Shown in pieces: positions 58,360 through 64,000 of a stretch of 64,000 nucleotides of DNA. Below the pieces are notes generated by a model. The model was not told where the DNA came from. It worked only from the letters and a program-made list of their open reading frames with translations, and made no database searches. This stretch comes from Knoxdaviesia capensis (Eukaryota; Ascomycota; Sordariomycetes; Microascales; Gondwanamycetaceae). A program made the translations under genes and the position numbers. The stretch is from positions 2,387,593 through 2,451,592 of the forward strand of contig LNGK01000007.1 of assembly GCA_001510575.1 (NCBI GenBank), read 5' to 3'. Position 1 is the first letter of the stretch; each line of letters begins with the position of its first letter.

Positions 58360-59091
58360 TTCAAGACACCGCGAGTAAAAAAGAGCCCCCTCCCGCCCCA
58401 GCGCAAGAAACGCAAGACCAACCCGGCGATCCCCGAGATCACGTTCGACCGCGACGCGCGCGAAGAGTACCTGACCGGCTTCCACAAGCGCAAGCTGCAG
58501 CGCGTGAAGCAGGCGCAGGAGGAGGCCGAGAAGAAGGCCCGCCTCGACCGCATCGCCTTCCGCCGCCAGCTGAAGGAGGGCCGTCTGCGCGAGGTCGAGG
58601 CGCATGTGCAGTCGGTCAAGGCCATCCTCAAGGAGCACGAGCTTGCGGGGAATATCTCGGACGAGGACGGGGAGGAAGGGGAGCGCGAGGCCGACGGCGA
58701 CGGCGAGTGGGCTGGGTTCGGCGCTGATGCGGACGCCGCGGACGCCGCGGACAAGGACGAGGAGATTGTTGATTTGGAGGAGGAGTACGTCGACGAAGAC
58801 AAGTTCACCACCGTCACCGTCGAGTCCGTCACCGTGACCCGCGACGGCCTCGAGAAGCCCACGCGACCAGACACACACTCCGGCGCCACGGACGACGACA
58901 CAACCACGACTGAGAACGCAAACGGCGGCGGTCGGCCCGGCCACAACCGGGGGGCGAAGAAGGGCGGCGGCCGCCAAGCACAGCAGAAGGGCACGAGGAA
59001 ACCCAAGAAGTTCCGCTACGAGTCCAAGATTGAGCGCGGGTTCACGCGCCGCAAGGAGGCTGCGCGGAGCCGGGCAAAGCGCCAAGGGTGA
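58357..59091 (+). CDS. RRP17: ribosomal RNA-processing protein 17 (Nol12 family)
   Basis: Nucleolar protein of the Rrp17/Nol12 family, which acts in 5' processing of pre-60S rRNA (yeast Rrp17 is reported as a 5'-3' exonuclease). Intronless, 244 residues. The N-terminus is basic (KKSPLPPQRKKRKTNP). The family block follows: ITFDRDAREEYLTGFHKRKL, then a long charged helix containing RLDRIAFRRQLKEGRLREVE. The middle is very acidic (Glu/Asp/Gly-rich, about 110-150), then FTTVTVESVTV, a Thr/Gly-rich linker, and a basic C-terminus KKFRYESKIERGFTRRKEAA. The ATG follows a CA repeat immediately; no other start is in frame near it. Confidence 0.94.
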
Positions 59092-59782
59092 ATACGGTCG
59101 CACCCTCCATAAAAGCAGACTGATATAGAAGAAGCAAACGAAGCAAGAGCATTGGCGGGCATTCTTTTTGGAGTTCCGGGTCGACAAAAGTTGGGCTTAG
59201 GGTTACTGTTTTTCTCATGACACACTACACGAATACAACACATTCCTCTTTCGATCAAGTCGGCGGCTCGTTGACATGTTCTCGGTTCACCAATCCAAAC
59301 ATATACATCATAAACACATGCTGGTGCATGGACTCAATTGGGAGGGAGCGAAAAAGTGAACAGAAACTGGGTCGGCATGCAGCACCCAAACAACGAGCTT
59401 GCAATCATTGCTCGCTATAACCCGAGCGTTCAGCGACAGATAATCATCACAGACGGCAACCTCTGGTTCTAGCTGTAGGAGCATGGTTACAGCTCAAGGC
59501 TGGGGATCGGCAAAAGCACGCGGGCACTGGGGATGGCAAAATAAAGGCATGTGGTGGGGAAATGGCATTATGTCAGGACATGGAGAGAATCAGCGTACTT
59601 GTACGGTGAACGGGCAGGAAAGTCGGTATTGAGAAGGGGAATGAAAGACAACGCAAACACAATAATAACAGCACGGGGCGCATAGAATGAAAGAAACATG
59701 AAGAATCCAGCAACATTTCAATCAATCTGTACGACACATGACGGGAAGTCGCGCAACTCGGTTGCAAGAGAGTATCGATGGT
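59092..59782. other. convergent intergenic region
   Basis: 3' space between RRP17 and tropomyosin. It contains CTTAGGGTTA (59196-59205). No gene is seen. Confidence 0.6.
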
Positions 59783-60952
59783 TTAGATGCTGCTGATCTG
59801 GGCCTGGAACTCCTCCAACTCCTTCTTGATGTCGTTGTACTTCTTCGCCATCTCCTCGTACTTCTGCTCCCACTGGTCGCGCTCGTTCTCGAGGGCCTGG
59901 ACCTTCCGCTCGAAGTGGCCAGCCTTGACGTCGGTCTGTCGAAGCCTATAGGTGGAGGAGCAAAAGGGTGGAGGGAGTTGGAGTGGTCAGCAAATGAGAG
60001 ATCAACTTGGTATAAAAAGCAACATCGTCAAGCCGGGCGGGCACAGGGGCGCAATACGTACTTCTCGTTAGCTTCACGAAGGGTTTTGTCAGCCTCTTCA
60101 GCTTCCTCTTCCAGCAACTGCAGTCTTCTCTGGAGGGCCTCGTTCTGTGTGCTGTGGCTACTTCCCTCCTCGGCGGTCTTCTTGAGATCCTTGACAGTCT
60201 CCTCGAGCTTCTCGACGTCACCCTCAAGAACGTTATTCTTGTGCTGGAGCGAGGTGATCTCCTGCTCCTTGGACAGGTTCTCCTGCTCGAGAACCTTGAC
60301 CTTGGCCTGGAGCTCTTCGGAACGCGAGGTGGCCTCGTCGGCCTCCAGGCGGAGCTGGCTCATTTTCTAAAAAAGAGGACGAAAAGAAAAAGGTAAGGGG
60401 TTAGTCACATCAGGAGCTATCCCCGGTCGAAATGAAATGTATTGGCAGAATCAGACATGGCATGAACAAAGGGGAAAGTCTGCCAGATTAAGATATCGAG
60501 TCAAGACACAGAATGGGTGTCTATCAACTAAGCGTATCTATAACCAGAGGTTGGAAGCGAAGCGTTTATGTGTTGAGGCATTCCGTGGTAATATCATCCA
60601 TGGGGTTTAGCCCGCGCCGACACATGGTGGTCTCGAGACGGCCCAAACGGCCCAAACGGCCCAAATCGACGATGGCATGGCTGCGACGGAACCAAAAGAG
60701 ATAAGAGCAGCAACAGCAAGACGAAAGAAGTTATACGCAGAGTTCTGCACGAGTTTCGGGTCCGTCACGAGGTTCGCAAGTGTCGCTGACTTTGGAGTTG
60801 ACGGCGTTCGTTCGTCTTGCTGTTTCGCCATGTATTATCCTTTACCCCGCCACAACTCGGACGGCTCACACGGAAAGCAGACAACAGGAATGGGAGGCAA
60901 GATTCTGGACAGCAAAGAAGGGAAAAGCACATACCTCCTTAATGCGATCCAT
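59783..60952 (-). CDS. tropomyosin
   Basis: Coiled-coil dimer that binds along actin filaments, stabilising cables and the contractile ring. Exons 60952-60935 (MDRIKE), 60366-60062 and 59945-59783 give 161 residues, exactly the usual length in filamentous ascomycetes. Heptad spacing runs the full length. Family sequence is clear: MDRIKEKMSQLRLEADEA at the start, LQRRLQLLEEEAEEADKTL in the middle and LRQTDVKAGHFERKVQALE near the end, finishing ELEEFQAQISSI. The first intron is unusually long (568 bp, GTATGT donor, TTTTAG acceptor) and contains an open frame (60607-60831) and a 10-bp tandem repeat; the second is 116 bp. The short first exon is needed to supply the conserved N-terminus; starting at the Met of KMSQL would lose it. 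Confidence 0.95.
60607..60831 (-). other. open frame nested in tropomyosin intron 1
   Basis: A same-strand 74-codon frame with ATG lies wholly inside the first tropomyosin intron. It reads as a hydrophilic start (MAKQQDERTPSTPKSATLAN), then a hydrophobic stretch (NFFRLAVAALISFGSVAAM), and ends in three copies of a WAV unit encoded by the 10-bp repeat. It resembles a small membrane protein but I do not recognise it. It could be an alternative first exon, a nested gene or chance. Confidence 0.25.
60639..60667. repeat. 10-bp tandem repeat
   Basis: Three copies of ACGGCCCAA(A) in the first tropomyosin intron. Confidence 0.9.
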
Positions 60953-62592
60953 TGCGAGAGACTGGATTTGAGGGGGGCTGAAATGTGAAGATAGAAAAGG
61001 AACGTAGGATGAAGATGGTCGGAAAGGGGATGGGATGTGAAGAAGGGAAGAAGAAAAAAAAGGAGGTTTAGAGAGAGGAGGAAATTGAAGTTAAGGCCCG
61101 TATAGCGAAGGAGAGGGTTCAGACAAGAATAAACTGGGGCCTAAAAAAAAGAATCGGGATACATAGGGAAAGGGGTGGAACAAAGGCAGAGGGAAGGAGC
61201 AACCAGGCCTGAGCGACCTCTTTCCAGGCAGAAGAAGAGTAATTAACGTGTACAAGGAACAGAATCAGAAGCATAAGTTGTCCTTGCCCCTCCATGATGT
61301 GTTGCGGCATAGTGAAGTCCAGCTGCTATGTGTTTTGTATGCAAGAGGTACTTGGCTGGATGGTGTTAGTGAATGGCGGGGCATGAAACATATGTGAAGA
61401 TTCTGACAGCCCCAAGACGGAGAGAACAGCAGCTGTTCAGGGCCGTTGGGCGCTATAAGGAAGGGTCAGGTCAAATGGGGTCTAGTGCAGCTGTTGCCAC
61501 CTGTCTCAGGGCCCTCCAGGTTACTACCAGCAGAGCTGCAAATATGTACTCGCATCAGACGACACAGCTGACGAAATATCCGCGACATAGCCACGATGAT
61601 GGTTTGTGCATGTGAATGCGATTCGAGATCGGCGGATGGCATCACCGAGTCGACTGGTGTACACCACTCTGGTTTTTACCGGTTTCAAACCGCCCGAGCC
61701 TATATGGTAGGAGCCCGCAAGAGATAACAAGCCACACAAAATCACAGAGCCATTCCGCAAAAAATGCGGTGTTTCCACAGCCGTAACTGTCTGCTTTGAT
61801 ACTGGCCATCAAACAACCTCCTGCGTGTACATCTCCAGAAAACCAAAAATTTAGTGTGATGATATCCGGTAATCACTGGCCCGTTGTGGGCGAGCTGGAG
61901 AGTGCCGGATGTCAACAGCCACCGTATGGGATATTGATGGCACTTGAACGCGTAGCCGATAAGAACTATAAGAACTATCATGTGCACGCGTAACAGCAAT
62001 CAGTGGCATCGTTCCAGTGCCATTTCCGTCGGCCGTGAACTTGATTGAATAAAGACCTTGTGGGCGTGGTAATTTGGGTTTCGTGTGCATGAATCCAAGT
62101 CAATAATCTACATTAATGAAGCTGCCAGGTGTATCACGCGCTAACAGAGATACGTCCATCTACGTCAATATAACAACTTCCGGCAATGTATCTCTGTTAA
62201 CCAGACACTCACCACACCAATGTTGTTGCCATGCCAACCAACGCGATATTCTCCTGAGCAAACATGCAAGTTCTCACCCAGTGACGCAAAATCTATGAAT
62301 TTACTCCGTTCGTGATAATTTTTATTTTATTTTTTGGCACAATCAATTCTTGAAGCTATCAATTAATAGACCATCAATAAAGCTCGTGGCTATTTCTCTA
62401 TTCCATTGTTTTTCCCTCTTCGTTTCTTCTTCTTCTTTTTTTCTTTTTCCACCATCACCTTTTGCTTCCATTCAGGTATACCCTACTTTTCCTCCCTCTT
62501 CATCGTCTCACCAAGACTAACTTCTCTCGATACCTGCAAACGATTCTTTTTAGTGATTCCAATTTTATCATTGCTTTCAATCAGCCTTCATC
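60953..62592. promoter_or_regulatory. divergent promoter tropomyosin/last gene
   Basis: A 1.6-kb region between two outward-facing genes. The left end is purine-rich on the plus strand (tropomyosin leader), the right end (62397-62592) pyrimidine-rich (leader of the last gene), and the middle is AT-richer. No gene or telobox motif is seen. Confidence 0.5.
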
Positions 62593-63975
62593 ATGTTGGC
62601 CTCAACCGTTCGGGACCAGGAAAACCTGGCCTACAACAACCAGGTCACCACGAAGCAGCAGGGCACGGCTGGCCAGAAGGGCCAGAAGACTCTTGGCCTT
62701 CAGTATCCGAAGACGCCCCTCAAGATTCCCCTTAAGGATGAGAATGCTATTGGTGCGAAGTCGATGATGGGCAAGGCTAAGGGCCTTCAGACCATCAATG
62801 GCAAGCCTGCTCAGCTGGCCATGGCCACTCCTATGGGTAAGGAAAGAACAAGATCTGTGAATCAGCGGATGATGATGCTTATGCCGGCCCCACGTACATC
62901 TGGGGCCCACGTACAGATCACACGTCCGCCGATTATGAATCACAGGCACAAATGAATCATGATCTGACAATTTCTCACAATCAAAACCCTTTGTTCTCTT
63001 TTAGGAACTGCCACTCGTGCTCCTCTCGGAAACAAGACCACCAATGCTAAGGCTAGAAATCTCCAACCTGCAACCACCGGTGTCAAGGAAATTGTTCGCG
63101 AACTCGAGAAGAACACCATCAAACCCAACAAATCAAAGGCCCCCAAGTCTATCATCACCAACACCCATCCCAAGATCGAAGTCCGCAGCGACCTCACCAC
63201 CACCCAGGATCTCGACATCGAATACGCGCCCCCTCGCGCTGCTCCCCTCGCCGACGAGCCCGATATCCAGCCTCCCTGCGACCTCAAGTTCGAGAAGGCC
63301 ACCACCGACAACCTCTTCCGCGGCTATTTCGAGCATTACTACGATCCGGTTGACATGATGGGAGTGCGTATCAAGGAACTGAAGTTTGAGAAGGACCTCC
63401 AGAAGGCCCTCAAGGCTGGAGAGGAGCGCATCCTGCGCGACATTGACAGCACCCATTGGGAGGTGGCTGACGTGCCTGAGGAGATGCAGAATCTGCGCAA
63501 GAAGCCCATGTCGTCGTCGGTCAATTTTGACAAGTACCCCGCTACTCTGAATAGCAAGACTGCTGCTCTCTCCCTCGGAGCCACCCCGGGTACTATCTAC
63601 TTTGACCCCCAGGGTACTGCCAAGCCTCGCGTGAAGCCGACTCCTTCGTGGCTCCAGCCTCGCGCCCTGCCGGCTTGCAAGGGCGACCCTATGAAGTCCG
63701 CCATCCCGGTTGCCGCCTCGCGCACCACCCTTGGTTACTCCAAGGGACGTTCCGCCTCGAACGTCATCCGTGGCTCGGCGGTCGGCCAGCCCCAGCGCAC
63801 CGTCTCGGCCAGCTCGGCCGTCCCTGGCCAGAGCCTGCAGACCGCCGTTCAGCGCCCCCAGTTCACTTCGATCTTCGATGTTGACGGCTCTGACGACGAG
63901 CAGGCTCTAGGCGGCGGCGCTGGTGCCATCCTCGACGACGAGGATGACGACTTTCAGCTAACCCCTATCAACTAG
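62593..63975 (+). CDS. conserved-looking fungal protein with D-box-like motif, possibly securin-like
   Basis: Exons 62593-62836 and 63005-63975 (168-bp intron, GTAAGG donor, TTTTAG acceptor) give 404 residues. It starts MLASTVRDQENLAYNNQ. The first 170 residues are basic and disordered (many Lys, Thr, Gln). Just after the intron lies RAPLGNKTTN, which fits the destruction-box pattern (R-x-x-L followed by N) of APC/C substrates. A more ordered block follows (DIEYAPPRAAPLADEPDI, then TDNLFRGYFEHYYDPVDMMG and a charged helix). The end is Ser/Pro-rich and then strongly acidic (FDVDGSDDEQ, DDEDDDFQL). Basic N-terminus with D-box plus acidic C-terminus is the layout of securins (Pds1/Cut2), but no diagnostic motif proves it. 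The coding frame is secure; the function is a hypothesis. Confidence 0.85.
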
Positions 63976-64000
63976 ACTTTTCGAGTTGATCATTACGAAA

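Noticed and set aside
1..64000. tRNA or rRNA genes, CRISPR arrays, bacterial-type promoters or ribosome-binding sites
   Set aside because: No cloverleaf with proper A/B boxes was recognised by eye and the window is eukaryotic; a tRNAscan run would settle the tRNA question.
30910..64000. A biosynthetic or defence gene cluster
   Set aside because: The genes are unrelated housekeeping functions on both strands; no core synthase, NLR or toxin gene is present.

Overview
The window is nuclear DNA from a filamentous ascomycete (Pezizomycotina). The evidence is short spliceosomal introns (mostly 58-190 bp, with GTAAGT/GTATGT-type donors and CTAAC/TAAC branch sites), long pyrimidine-rich leaders, strong G/C preference at third codon positions, and a housekeeping gene set with filamentous-fungal architectures: a 161-residue tropomyosin, an F-BAR/DEP/RhoGAP protein of Rgd2 type, and a coiled-coil protein with a ubiquitin-like domain. 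The species cannot be read from the sequence; an Eurotiomycete-like genome is a guess.

Layout. Bases 1 to about 25,000 are gene-poor. They hold only a Yap-type bZIP factor (9522-10521), a small Stf2-like protein whose start codon is made by splicing (17844-18413), a 401-bp MITE with about 100-bp inverted repeats and TA target duplications (21801-22201), an assembly gap and microsatellites. From 25 kb to the end the region is gene-dense: a ubiquitin-like-domain protein (25362-28545), COQ10 (minus), AP-3 delta/APL5 (31918-35354), an Rgd2-like RhoGAP (minus, with a probable premature stop), a 1200-residue F-box protein (minus), a membrane dipeptidase, mitochondrial ribosomal protein uS13m (minus), an ER cyclophilin B, a 67-residue membrane protein, a degenerate coiled-coil gene (minus), TRM112, a Big1/Voa1-family protein (minus), RRP17/NOL12, tropomyosin (minus), and a conserved-looking protein with a D-box-like motif (possibly securin-like).

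There are no operons or evident biosynthetic cluster. The genes are independent housekeeping functions: vacuolar/Golgi traffic (AP-3, Big1/Voa1), polarity and actin (Rgd2-like, tropomyosin), ribosome and translation (uS13m, RRP17, TRM112), ER folding (cyclophilin B) and respiration (COQ10, Stf2-like). Several form head-to-head pairs: COQ10/APL5, F-box/dipeptidase, uS13m/CypB, Big1/RRP17 and tropomyosin/last gene. Three of these shared intergenic regions carry telomere-type TTAGGG(TT) motifs, as do several other intergenic stretches.

The observations most worth checking are an in-frame TAG in the Rgd2-like gene followed by 41 protein-like codons, the apparent loss of the RhoGAP arginine finger in the same protein, initiation codons split or isolated by introns, the recurrent telobox motifs, a small ORF nested in the tropomyosin first intron, and the possible securin candidate. 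No clear novel multi-gene system is visible. All exon structures come from reading splice signals and frame, without transcript data.
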